This document shows, piece by piece, positions 20,895-29,406 of a stretch of 64,000 nucleotides of DNA. Each line of letters begins with the position of its first letter. Within the stretch, counting starts at the first letter, position 1. The notes below the pieces were generated by a model. That model made no database searches. It was not told where the DNA came from and saw only the letters and a program-made list of their open reading frames with translations. The translations under genes were made by a program, and so were the position numbers. This DNA comes from Actinoplanes oblitus. Lineage in GTDB: Bacteria; Actinomycetota; Actinomycetes; Mycobacteriales; Micromonosporaceae. The stretch lies in assembly GCF_030252345.1 (NCBI RefSeq), contig NZ_CP126980.1, positions 7,207,501 through 7,271,500 on the forward strand, in the 5' to 3' direction.

Positions 20895-21930
20895 GCTCGA
20901 CCGCCTCGTACAGCGCCTTGATGTTGTTGCTGCCGAAGGTGCGCGCGCCGCGCCGCTCGATCAGCTCGTAGAAGAGCGTGCGCCGCGGGTGGACGGACGC
21001 CGTGAAGATCTGCAGCATCACGCCGGCGTAGTCGCGGTCGGCCAGGATGCTGAACTCGCGCAGCTGCTCCACCGGGACGCCGACCGAGCCGAGCCGCCCC
21101 GGCAGCGCCTGGTAGTACTCCCCCGGGGTGGACAGGAACGGCACGCCCCCGGCACCGCAGGCGCGGACCCCGGCCACGATGTCCTCGGTGCGGAACGCGA
21201 CGTGCTGCACCCCGGCGCCGTCGTGTGCCTCGATGAAGGCGTCGATCTGCCCGGGGTCACGGGTGAGGTCCGGCTCGATGATCGTGAAGGTGACACCGCG
21301 GGACGCGCTCTGCACCACCTTGGACCGCATCGCCTGGCTGCCCACGATGATCTGCTCCTCGAAGGTCTGCTCGAGGTCGAACACGTCGCGGTACCGGCGG
21401 ATGGCGCCGTCCAGCTGCCCGGCCGGCAGGCAGACGGCCAGGTGGTCCACGTCCCGCAGCAGGCCGGTGGCCGGCTGCGGCCGCTCGGCGAACAGGCCGG
21501 GGGCGAACAGCCCGGACGGCTGCCGGCGGGAGGTGAAGCGGTGCTCGACGTCGCCGAACCCGTCCACCGAGGCGAAGGTGACGGCGTCCGCCTCGCCGCC
21601 GTTGGTGTTGGGCGGCTCGAGCGGCAGCGCGCCGCGCTCGACCGCCTCGGTGAACGCCGCCGCGGCGTCGTCGACGGCGAACCCGACCACCGCGATGCCC
21701 TCGCCGTGCCGGGCCAGGTACTCGTGCGCCCGGTGCCCGGCCGCCAGCGGCGTGGTCACCAGCAGGGTGATGTCGTGCTGCCGGAGCAGGAGTGACAGGC
21801 AGTCGGTACGCCCGGTCTCCGGCCCGCTGCGGCCCTGCACGGTGAAGCCGAACCCGGTGCAGAGCGTAGCGGCTGTCTCCTCCGCGTTCTCGGTGAAGAT
21901 CTCCAGGTGGTCGATCGTGCGAATGTCCAT
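20869..21930 (-). CDS. hmaS: HmaS, 4-hydroxymandelate synthase
   Basis: This is a 353-residue Fe(II) dioxygenase related to 4-hydroxyphenylpyruvate dioxygenase. It converts 4-hydroxyphenylpyruvate to L-4-hydroxymandelate, the first dedicated step to 4-hydroxyphenylglycine. The iron ligands expected for the fold are visible: His163 (VDHLAV), His243 (VQHVAF) and Glu322 (FYELIE). These positions correspond within two residues to those of known HmaS enzymes. The start at 21930 gives MDIRTIDHLEIF, typical of the family. It is in one operon with the other Hpg and Dpg genes; hmo lies separately at 28 kb. Confidence 0.94.
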   Translation of the reverse strand: MDIRTIDHLEIFTENAEETAATLCTGFGFTVQGRSGPETGRTDCLSLLLRQHDITLLVTTPLAAGHRAHEYLARHGEGIAVVGFAVDDAAAAFTEAVERGALPLEPPNTNGGEADAVTFASVDGFGDVEHRFTSRRQPSGLFAPGLFAERPQPATGLLRDVDHLAVCLPAGQLDGAIRRYRDVFDLEQTFEEQIIVGSQAMRSKVVQSASRGVTFTIIEPDLTRDPGQIDAFIEAHDGAGVQHVAFRTEDIVAGVRACGAGGVPFLSTPGEYYQALPGRLGSVGVPVEQLREFSILADRDYAGVMLQIFTASVHPRRTLFYELIERRGARTFGSNNIKALYEAVEREQAAAQS

Positions 21931-21946
21931 GTCAGAGCTCCTATCG

Positions 21947-22309
21947 TCAGTGCTCGAGGTCCGGGCGCAGCGCCTCGGCGCCGCCCAGATAGACATGCCG
22001 GATCTCGGTCCGGCTGCGGTCGACGTCGACGTGCGCGAGCAGGCGCACCACCCGCGGCATGGCTCCCGGTACGGCGATCTCGCTCGCGCACAACAGCGGC
22101 ACGTCGTCGAGCCCGGACTTCCGGGCGGCGAGGGCCGGGAACTCGGCGGTCAGGTCCGGTGTCGTGGTGAACAGCACGCTGACCACGTCGTCGCTGGTCA
22201 GGTCGTTGCGAGTCATGATCTCGGTGACCAGCTCGACGGTGGCCTCCACGATCTGCGCCCGGTCGTCGGCGGGCACCTGGACGGCGCCGCGGATGGCGAG
22301 CATCGCCAT
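21947..22309 (-). CDS. Chorismate mutase, AroH type
   Basis: This is a 120-residue monofunctional chorismate mutase that makes prephenate. It matches the Bacillus AroH fold from end to end: IRGAV near residue 6 with the catalytic Arg7, TTTPDLTAEFPA in the middle, and IRHVYLGGAE.LRPDL at the end. AroH-type (trimeric beta-barrel) mutases are much less common than AroQ types. Its ATG overlaps the hpgT stop (ATGA), and hmaS follows 16 bp later. It supplies prephenate to the dehydrogenase encoded two genes downstream. Confidence 0.9.
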   Translation of the reverse strand: MAMLAIRGAVQVPADDRAQIVEATVELVTEIMTRNDLTSDDVVSVLFTTTPDLTAEFPALAARKSGLDDVPLLCASEIAVPGAMPRVVRLLAHVDVDRSRTEIRHVYLGGAEALRPDLEH

Positions 22310-23643
22310 CAGCGGCTTCCCTCGTGACGGCCGGTCTCGGCGTCGATGAACGCGACCAGGCGGGTGATCCCCTCGTCGATCTCCTCGGGGGACAGGTAGC
22401 TGACGGACAGGCGGATGGAGCGGCGGCCCCCGTCGTCCGGGTGGAAGTAGCGCATCGGGGTCCAGATCACGCCGTACTCCTCGGCGCAGCGGGTGAGCGC
22501 CGCGTCGTCCGCCTCGAAGCCGACGGTCAGGTTGAGGAAGAAGCCGCCGGTGGGCTCGTTCCACCGCACCCCCAGCTCGGCCCGGCGCGAGGCGGGCAGC
22601 AGGGTGGCGAGCCGGTCGAGCACCCGTCGCATGGCGTCGCCGTAGTGCCCGGCCGCCTTGGCGGTCAGTTCCGAGACCCGGCCGCCGGCGGCCAGCAGCG
22701 CGCCCGCCACCACCGCCTGGCTCAGCGACGAGGTGTTGACGGTGATCATGCTCTTGATCTTTGAAAGCTCGTCGGCCAGCAGTCCGGTCCGGCCGTCCTC
22801 GCCCACCACCGTCTGGTCGGCCACCGCGAAGCCCACCCGCGCGCCGGGAAAGATCGTCTTTGAGTACGACCCCAGGTGCACCACCGAGCGATGCCTGTCC
22901 ATCGCCTTCAGCGTCCGCAGCGGCTCGCCCGGGCTGACCAGGCGATAGGGCGTGTCCTCGAGGATCAGCAGGTCTTCCCGCGCGGCCAGCTCCAGCAGCC
23001 CGGCCCGGTCGCTCGCGGACAGCGTGGAACCGGACGGGTTGGCGTGGTCGGGCACCAGGTAGAACGCCCGCGGCCGGCGACCCGCGGCGCGCTCCGACCG
23101 GATCGTCGCCGCCAGGGTGTCCAGGCTGAAGCCCTCCGGCGGCTCGGCCACCGGGCTGAGCGTCACGTCGAGCAGCCGGGCCACCCCGGTGATGCCCACG
23201 TAGCAGGGGCTGGAGACCAGCAGCACGTCGCGCGGGTCGCGGATCAGCGCGCGGACGACGAGCATCATCGCCTCCTGCGCGCCGACGGTGACCACGATGG
23301 ACTCGGCCGGCACGTCGATGCCCTCGTCCCGGCGCAGCGAGTCGGCGATGATCTCGCGGATCTGACCCGCGGTCGGGCCGTACTGGTAGACCGCGGTGCG
23401 CACCTGGGCGGGCGAGACACCCTGATCGGCGAGGTGGTCGAGATAGCGGCGCACGTGCGCGATGACCTCTTCGGTCTCGAAGAAACCGTCGTACGGGCGT
23501 CCCGGGGCGAAAGAGATGGCCGCCGGATAGCGCAGGGTCACCTCGTTGAGGAAATTCATCGTGTCGAGGACCGGGTCGGACACACTGGAATGCAATTCCG
23601 ACTTACGCAGCACGGACGTTTCCACGACAGTTTCTGCAGTCAA
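22309..23643 (-). CDS. hpgT: HpgT, (di)hydroxyphenylglycine aminotransferase
   Basis: This is a 444-residue PLP-dependent class I/II aminotransferase. HpgT transaminates 4-hydroxyphenylglyoxylate and 3,5-dihydroxyphenylglyoxylate to Hpg and Dpg, usually with Tyr as amino donor. The PLP lysine lies in GSYSKTIFPGARVGF near residue 260, and DHANPSG provides the cofactor-ring contacts. It is the first gene of the leftward precursor operon; the promoter must lie in the 93-bp gap to the antiporter stop, where only a half StrR-like site (GTCCAA at 23712-23717) is seen. Confidence 0.93.
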   Translation of the reverse strand: MTAETVVETSVLRKSELHSSVSDPVLDTMNFLNEVTLRYPAAISFAPGRPYDGFFETEEVIAHVRRYLDHLADQGVSPAQVRTAVYQYGPTAGQIREIIADSLRRDEGIDVPAESIVVTVGAQEAMMLVVRALIRDPRDVLLVSSPCYVGITGVARLLDVTLSPVAEPPEGFSLDTLAATIRSERAAGRRPRAFYLVPDHANPSGSTLSASDRAGLLELAAREDLLILEDTPYRLVSPGEPLRTLKAMDRHRSVVHLGSYSKTIFPGARVGFAVADQTVVGEDGRTGLLADELSKIKSMITVNTSSLSQAVVAGALLAAGGRVSELTAKAAGHYGDAMRRVLDRLATLLPASRRAELGVRWNEPTGGFFLNLTVGFEADDAALTRCAEEYGVIWTPMRYFHPDDGGRRSIRLSVSYLSPEEIDEGITRLVAFIDAETGRHEGSR

Positions 23644-23736
23644 GGTGACTCCCGACGTGGCGAAGAATTGACTTGATCCAGAGTCACATGGGCAACAGCG
23701 GAGAACAATGTGTCCAACTAACTGTCTAATGAGGCC

Positions 23737-25077
23737 TCAGGACGGGGTTCGCCGGGCGTCGGGCACCCCGCTCCAGGTGTCGTGGTCGATCTTCCGGAGC
23801 CGCTCGTTCTCGTTCTCCGCGACGCGGGCGCAGGCGTAGCGCAGGATCGGCGGAGCCATCACCGAGGTCACCACGGCGACCAGCACGATGATCGTGTAGC
23901 TCGCGGTGGTCAGGATGCCCAGGCGCAGGCCGGTGAGCGCCACCACCACCTCGACCACCCCGCGGGAGTTCATGCCCGCGCCGATCGCGAGGCTCTCCCA
24001 CCGGCTCAGCCGGCTGAGGCGGGCGCCGGCGTACGCTCCGGCGAACTTGCCGAGGATCGCGACGGTCAGCACGACCAGCGCGGCGAGCGCGACCTTCGGG
24101 TCGGCGAGCGCGGTCAGGTCCATCCGGAAGCCGGCGGTGGCCAGGAAGATCGGTGCCAGCACGCTGATCACGACGGTACGCAGGGCGGCCAGCTTCGCCT
24201 GGTTCGCCGCCCGGGGCAGCCCGACCAGGATGCCGGCCACGAAGGCGCCGAAGACCGGCTCCATGCCCAGCGCCTGGGTGATCACCGCGCCGGTCAGGAC
24301 GATGACGACCGCCGTCACGATGCTGGGGCCGGGCGCGTCGTCCCGGTCGGCCAGGCGCATCGCCGACCGGACCAGCGGCCGGCCGAGGAGCACGGCGAGC
24401 AGGACGAACCCGAGCAGCGTGGCGGCCGCCCGGACGACGTGCCCGATGCTCAGCCCGGCGGTCGCGGCCATCGACACCACCGAGAGCAGGAACCAGCCGG
24501 CCGCGTCGTCCACCGTGCCCGCCGCCATGGTCAGCTGGCCCATGTCGCGGTGCAGCAGCCGCATGTCGGAGAGCGTCTTGGCGATCACCGGGATCGCTGT
24601 CACGCACATCGCCACGCCGATCAGCCCGGCGAACAGCAGCCGGTTCCCGGCCGGGCCACCGTTGATCCAGTCGGTCAGCAGGTAGCCGGCCGCCAGCCCG
24701 AGGGCCAGCGGCACGACCATCCCGCCCAGGCTGATCCGCGCGGCGGTGGCCTTGCGCCGCCCGACCATGGCGACGTCCAGGTGCGTCCCGGTGAGGCCGA
24801 CCAGCAGCAGGATGCCGATCTGGCCGACCGCGTCCAGCAGGTGTGCCTGCTCGGCGGCGGGCGGGAAGATCCAGCTCAGCGGGCCGGGCAGCAGGTGGCC
24901 GAGCAGGGACGGTCCCAGGATGATGCCGGTGGCCAGCTCGCCCACGATGGCCGGCAGGCCCACCCGTTCCGCCAGCCGGGCCAGCAGGCGGGCGATCACC
25001 AGCAGGGTCACCACCGCGACCAGGAATACCAGCAGCGCGTGCCCGCCGAGTGCGGCCGGCGGCGCGGTGAGGTTCAT
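23737..25077 (-). CDS. CPA2-family Na+(K+)/H+ antiporter
   Basis: This is a 446-residue membrane protein with about twelve hydrophobic segments and the KefB/NapA-type antiporter signature. The conserved GELATGIILGPSLLG near residue 47 and the paired acidic region of the transport core (GTVDDAAGW near residue 190) are visible. Homologues of this gene occur in nearly all glycopeptide clusters, where the role is uncertain; ion homeostasis or aid to export are suggested. It lies between hpgT and the second LAL regulator. Confidence 0.88.
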   Translation of the reverse strand: MNLTAPPAALGGHALLVFLVAVVTLLVIARLLARLAERVGLPAIVGELATGIILGPSLLGHLLPGPLSWIFPPAAEQAHLLDAVGQIGILLLVGLTGTHLDVAMVGRRKATAARISLGGMVVPLALGLAAGYLLTDWINGGPAGNRLLFAGLIGVAMCVTAIPVIAKTLSDMRLLHRDMGQLTMAAGTVDDAAGWFLLSVVSMAATAGLSIGHVVRAAATLLGFVLLAVLLGRPLVRSAMRLADRDDAPGPSIVTAVVIVLTGAVITQALGMEPVFGAFVAGILVGLPRAANQAKLAALRTVVISVLAPIFLATAGFRMDLTALADPKVALAALVVLTVAILGKFAGAYAGARLSRLSRWESLAIGAGMNSRGVVEVVVALTGLRLGILTTASYTIIVLVAVVTSVMAPPILRYACARVAENENERLRKIDHDTWSGVPDARRTPS

Positions 25078-25114
25078 CTGACGAGTCCTCCAGACCGAAT
25101 CGAGCGGCGATCGT

Positions 25115-27532
25115 TCAGGTGAGGGGCCGTAGTCCGGAGCGGCTGCGCACGTTGAGCTTGCGATAGACCTTGGTGAGGTGCTGCTCGACGGTGCTGACCG
25201 TGATGGAGAGCCGCTCGGCGATCTGCCGGTTGGTGTTGCCCGCCGCGGCGAGCGCGGCGACCCGCTGCTCGGCGCCGGTGAGCCGGCCGGCGTCCGCCGT
25301 CCCGGCCTCGGCGGCCCGGCCGGCCCGGGTCAGGCCGGCGGCCGGCTGCCCGCCGGCCGGGAACGGCGCCCGGGCGCGCCGGCGGCGTCCGGCGCCGGCC
25401 GTGGCCCGCCCGTGCCGGGTCGCCCGGGTGGCCACCTCGGTGCCGTCGACACCCCATCGGGCCATCAGCTCGGCGCACGACCGCAGGTGCGTCAGCGCCC
25501 GCTGCCGATGCCCCATGCCCTGGTGGTACCGGCCCAGTGCCTGCAGGTAGGGCAGCACGAACGGGGTGTCGAACATGACCGGCGGCACCGGCACGGCGAG
25601 GTACGCCCGCGCCGCCTGCGTGTCACCGAGATCGGTGGCCGCCCGGACCGCCACCGACAGGGGCAGCCCGGCCACCACCCCCCAGGCCGGTGACGGCACC
25701 GCGTCGAGCACCGCACGGATCTCGTTCAGCGCGGTCCCGCTGTCCCCGCTACGCAGCGCCGCGACCGCCTTGGTGGTGCCGATCATCGCCCGGCGCATCG
25801 GCACCCGGGCGATCCAGTCCTCCTTCAGCAGGCCGTCGCACCAGGTGACCACCTCGTCCGACCGGCCGGTCCGCAACAGCACCACCAGGGCGTAGAGCGC
25901 CGGGGTGAACGAGGTGCCGGCACGCAGCCCGGCCAGCATCTGGTCGGCCTGCTCGGTCGCCATGTCGTCGTACGCCGCGGTGGCCGCCGCGCTGAGGTAG
26001 GTCACCGCGGCGATCGGGCCCGGACCGGCCATCGGCGGCTCGGCGTGCGGCCCCGACTCCGCGTACCGGTCCGAGCCCATGCCGGCCCGGCAGTACAGCC
26101 GCCACAGCCGGGCGATGCTCGGATCCTCGTCCAGCACCCCGGCGAGCCGGGTCAGGTCGTCGGCCTCACCGAACTCGCCCCACCAGAGCAGCTGGTTCAC
26201 CACGATCAGCACCTCGGGCCCGGCGAGCAGCCCGGCGCGGGCGTCCCGGGCCAGCCCGTGCAGCCAGCGCGCGGCCCGGCCCGGGTCGGCGTGCCACTGC
26301 GCCTCGGCGGCCAGCACGGCGGCCTGGGCCCGCTGCGTCTCGTCCGGGCTGGCGCCGACCGCGTACCGGAGGCTGTTCACCGCGCTGTCCACGTCGCCCG
26401 CCGTCATCGCCTCCCGGGCCGCCTCGCACAGGATGGCGACCCGCCACGTGCCCCGGCCGCCGTCCTGGGCGGTGACCAGGTGCTCGGCCACCGCGAGGGC
26501 CGGCGCCCCGCTCGCGTGCAGCAGTTCGGCGGCGCGGCCGTGCAGCGCGGCCAGGTCGCCCAGCGGGATGCTGGCGAGCACCGCCGACCGGGTGTGACCG
26601 TGCCGGAAGCCCTCGGCCCCCTCGGTGCCCAGCAACCCGATCTCGTACAGGTCCCGCAGGCACTCGCGGACCAGCACGATGTCGGTGCCGCCGAGCTCGG
26701 CGACCAGGGCCGGCGTGGCGTAGTCGCCGAGGACCGCCAGGTACCGGGCGACCGCGGCGGTGGCCGGCGACGCCCGGTGCAGGATGCGCAGCACGGCCTG
26801 CCGGAAATTGACACCGGGCTCGCCGGACGGCTGCCCCGGCGAGGCCCTCCGGTCGGCGATGAGGGCATGCATCAGCAGCGGGTTGCCGCCGCTGGTCTCG
26901 GTGCAGAACCGGATGAAGCCGGTGTCGGCGGCGGCGCCGAGCTGCTCGATCAGCTGCTGGGTGACCTCCGCCGGGGTGAGCGGCGCCAGCTGGATCCGAT
27001 GGCAGTAGGGCAGATGCAGCATCTCGGCCCGCAGACCGGCGGTGTCCCGCTCGTACGACGTGCTCTCGTTGAGGATGACGAGCATCTCCGAGTGCTCGAT
27101 CCGCCGGATGGTGTAGCTCAGGCAGCGCAGCGACTGCTCGTCGGCGAAGTGCACGTCGTCGACCCCGATGAGGACCGGCCGCCCGCCGGCGAACTGCTGG
27201 ATCGCGGCGCCGAGCTGGTCCATCAGCAGCTGCGGGTCGCGGTGCCGGCAGGGCACGCTGTCCGGGAAGGGCCGTGGCAGTCCGGCCACGTGCATCGCCT
27301 CGACGAGCCGGTCCAGCACCCCGAACGGGCGGTCCTGCTCCCCCGCCGAGGCGGTGACCAGGAAGCTGTGACCGCCGAGGCGCCGCACGTGCGCCGCCAT
27401 CTCCTGCGCGAGCGCCGTCTTTCCCGATCCCACCGGCCCACTGATCAGCAGCACCGCACCCTTGCCCCGGGTCGCCGTCGCATAGACCTGTTCAACCAGA
27501 AGCAATCTCGAATTCTGCTTACTCAGCGTCAC
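25115..27532 (-). CDS. Second LAL-type LuxR regulator, with shortened linker
   Basis: This is a large ATP-binding LuxR regulator of about 805 residues, paralogous to the one at 8455-11229. Walker A is SGPVGSGKT and Walker B is VLIGVDDVH. The end is a LuxR helix-turn-helix (NRQIAERLSITVSTVEQHL). The start is uncertain: GTG 27532 aligns best with the paralogue, and ATGs at 27559 and 27580 are in frame. Compared with the paralogue, about 95 residues are missing before the HTH; the Arg/Ala/Gly-rich stretch there (about nt 25270-25450) looks degenerate, yet the frame stays open. It is probably a pathway regulator, being inside the cluster and divergent from hmo. Confidence 0.85.
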   Translation of the reverse strand: MTLSKQNSRLLLVEQVYATATRGKGAVLLISGPVGSGKTALAQEMAAHVRRLGGHSFLVTASAGEQDRPFGVLDRLVEAMHVAGLPRPFPDSVPCRHRDPQLLMDQLGAAIQQFAGGRPVLIGVDDVHFADEQSLRCLSYTIRRIEHSEMLVILNESTSYERDTAGLRAEMLHLPYCHRIQLAPLTPAEVTQQLIEQLGAAADTGFIRFCTETSGGNPLLMHALIADRRASPGQPSGEPGVNFRQAVLRILHRASPATAAVARYLAVLGDYATPALVAELGGTDIVLVRECLRDLYEIGLLGTEGAEGFRHGHTRSAVLASIPLGDLAALHGRAAELLHASGAPALAVAEHLVTAQDGGRGTWRVAILCEAAREAMTAGDVDSAVNSLRYAVGASPDETQRAQAAVLAAEAQWHADPGRAARWLHGLARDARAGLLAGPEVLIVVNQLLWWGEFGEADDLTRLAGVLDEDPSIARLWRLYCRAGMGSDRYAESGPHAEPPMAGPGPIAAVTYLSAAATAAYDDMATEQADQMLAGLRAGTSFTPALYALVVLLRTGRSDEVVTWCDGLLKEDWIARVPMRRAMIGTTKAVAALRSGDSGTALNEIRAVLDAVPSPAWGVVAGLPLSVAVRAATDLGDTQAARAYLAVPVPPVMFDTPFVLPYLQALGRYHQGMGHRQRALTHLRSCAELMARWGVDGTEVATRATRHGRATAGAGRRRRARAPFPAGGQPAAGLTRAGRAAEAGTADAGRLTGAEQRVAALAAAGNTNRQIAERLSITVSTVEQHLTKVYRKLNVRSRSGLRPLT

Positions 27533-27991
27533 AGGTCCCCCGTACTCGGCAATTCTCATTGCGACCCGGAGTTTGACCATACGCGCACCGAGGGCCCGTA
27601 GAACACGGTGTCCACTCTGGACTGGGGTACCCCGATACGGTTCACGCGGAACCCCTATACATCGGCCCGACCTGGACTTCCCGGGCCGCCGACGGTGATC
27701 CGAACCCCTACGAGGTGATGCTCGATACATCGATGAACGTCATATTGCCTGGGGTGGCTGCCGCGTCACCGCGCGCTGGTGCCGGCCATCGTGCGAATCC
27801 CGGCCGCCGCCCGATTGTTAAGAAGCCCCCGGAATGCACGCCGCCATGTCCGGTCACGATTTAGCCAGATAGCCGGCCCGAGCCCTAAGGTTTCGGTGGT
27901 TCTCGAATTCGAGATTGGGGGATGTCAATGCTGGAGATACCAGGCGCCCGGAAGCGCTCGACTTCCACTCAGCGGGAGGGGAGAGGTGGGC
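27533..27991. promoter_or_regulatory. Divergent promoter region between LAL regulator and hmo
   Basis: About 460 bp separate the regulator start from the hmo start. The left part may be partly coding if an upstream ATG of the regulator is used. The rest has no credible gene. A GGGAGGGGAG ribosome site (27974-27983) precedes hmo. No StrR-type box is seen, so this pair may be driven by another regulator. Confidence 0.45.
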
Positions 27992-29155
27992 GTGGACCGC
28001 AGCGCTGAACCGGTCAACATCGGCGACTTCGAGCGCGCCGCCGCCGCGATCCTCCCCACCGAGGTCTGGGACTTCGTCGCCGGCGGCAGCGGCGCCGAGA
28101 CCACCGTCGCGGCGAACCGTGACGCCCTGGACAGTGTCTTCCTGCTTCCCCGGGTGCTGCGCGACGTCTCCGCCTGCACCACCCGCGCCACCCTGCTGGG
28201 CCGCCCGGCCGACCTGCCGGTGGCCACCGCGCCGGTGGCGTACCAGCAGCTGCTGCACCCCGACGGGGAGATGGCCACCGCGCGGGCCGCGGCCGCCGCC
28301 GGCGTACCCTTCGTCGCCAGCACGCTGAGCAGCGTGCCCATCGAGCGGATCGTCGAGGCCGGCGGCCGGGTCTGGTTCCAGCTCTACTGGCTGCGCGACG
28401 ACGACGCCACGCTCGGCCTGGTCCGGCGGGCCGAGAAGACCGGCTGCGAGGCCATCGTCCTCACCGTCGACGTGCCCTGGATGGGCCGGCGGCTGCGCGA
28501 CATCCGCAACCGGTTCGCGCTGCCCGCGCACATCCGCGCCGCCAACATCACCACCACCTCCACCGCGCACGCCCGCGATCACCAGGGCTCCGCCGTCGCC
28601 GCGCACACCAGCCAGGAGTTCAGTCCCGCGCTGACCTGGTCGGTGATCGACCGGATCCGGCAGCAGACCCGGCTGCCCGTGGTGCTCAAGGGCCTGCTGG
28701 CCCCGGAGGACGCCATCCAGGCGGTCGAGTACGGCGTGGACGCGATAGTGGTCTCCAACCACGGCGGCCGGCAGCTCGACGGGGCGGTCACCAGCATCGC
28801 CGCGCTCCCCGGGATCGCCGACGTGGTGGGCGGCAGCTGCGAGGTCCTGCTCGACAGCGGCATCCGCACCGGTACCGACGTGTTGCGGGCGCTGGCTCTC
28901 GGCGCGTCCGGCGTCCTGATCGGCAGGCCGCTGATGTGGGGACTGGCCGTCGGCGGCGAGCGCGGCGCGGCCCGCGTGCTGGAACTGCTGGCGACCGAGC
29001 TGCGGGACGCCATGGGCCTCGCCGGGTGCGAGGACGTCGCGAGCGCACGACGGCTGCGGACGGTGCCCGGGCCACGCCTGCCCGGCACGCCGATCACCTG
29101 GGCCCGGCCGCCTGTCGTACCGGCTCCGGTGCCGGCCGGCCGGCCGGCCGGCTGA
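27992..29155 (+). CDS. hmo: Hmo, 4-hydroxymandelate oxidase
   Basis: This is a 387-residue FMN enzyme of the lactate/glycolate oxidase family. It oxidises 4-hydroxymandelate to 4-hydroxyphenylglyoxylate with O2, the step between HmaS and HpgT. The catalytic His is His257 in SNHGGRQLDG, followed by the FMN phosphate loop (DSGIRTG) and GRPLMWGLA. The start is GTG 27992, 8 nt after a strong GGAGGGGAG site; GTG 27986 is in frame but too close. The gene is on the plus strand, apart from the main Hpg operon, with a hairpin terminator after it. Confidence 0.93.
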   Translation: MDRSAEPVNIGDFERAAAAILPTEVWDFVAGGSGAETTVAANRDALDSVFLLPRVLRDVSACTTRATLLGRPADLPVATAPVAYQQLLHPDGEMATARAAAAAGVPFVASTLSSVPIERIVEAGGRVWFQLYWLRDDDATLGLVRRAEKTGCEAIVLTVDVPWMGRRLRDIRNRFALPAHIRAANITTTSTAHARDHQGSAVAAHTSQEFSPALTWSVIDRIRQQTRLPVVLKGLLAPEDAIQAVEYGVDAIVVSNHGGRQLDGAVTSIAALPGIADVVGGSCEVLLDSGIRTGTDVLRALALGASGVLIGRPLMWGLAVGGERGAARVLELLATELRDAMGLAGCEDVASARRLRTVPGPRLPGTPITWARPPVVPAPVPAGRPAG

Positions 29156-29205
29156 ACCACGGTTCCCGCCGCCGCGGACGGCCGTTCGCACCACCACTCC
29201 CCCGT

Positions 29206-29233
29206 GCCGGAACCGGCCGTCGCCGGTTCCGGC
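29206..29233. terminator. Hairpin terminator after hmo
   Basis: An 11-bp perfect stem, GCCGGAACCGG (29206-29216) with CCGGTTCCGGC (29223-29233) around a 6-nt loop, lies 50 bp after the hmo stop and just before a StrR-type box. It separates hmo transcription from the hydroxylase gene. Confidence 0.65.
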
Positions 29234-29249
29234 CGTGGCAGACGACCGC

Positions 29250-29279
29250 GTCCAACCGCCGATTCCGGCCCGGTTGGAC
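29250..29279. promoter_or_regulatory. StrR/Bbr-type operator upstream of the hydroxylase gene
   Basis: The inverted repeat GTCCAACC (29250-29257) and GGTTGGAC (29272-29279) has perfect 8-bp arms. It matches the GTCCAA-N17/18-TTGGAC pattern described for Bbr-type glycopeptide activators. A StrR-like gene is encoded at 31039-32028. The box is centred about 110 bp upstream of the predicted transcription start. Confidence 0.75.
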
Positions 29280-29340
29280 AAACGACGGCGAGAATGGCGA
29301 GAACACCGGCCAGAGTTTGATCAACGTCATTCCGAATCGG

Positions 29341-29370
29341 TTGACAACGGCCCCGAGTTCGCTGCGATAG
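29341..29370 (+). promoter_or_regulatory. Putative promoter of the plus-strand hydroxylase
   Basis: TTGACA (29341-29346) is followed, after 18 bp, by CGATAG (29365-29370) inside a TGCGATAGT context. Transcription would start near 29377, 30 bp before the ATG. Confidence 0.5.
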
Positions 29371-29406
29371 TGGCGGAAAGGTAGCGCTTTCCCGGCTGGA
29401 GGGTTC

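Noticed and set aside
23712..23743. Possible StrR-type box upstream of hpgT
   Set aside because: Only the left half-site GTCCAA is good; the right arm (CAGGAC) is mismatched and the spacer is 20.
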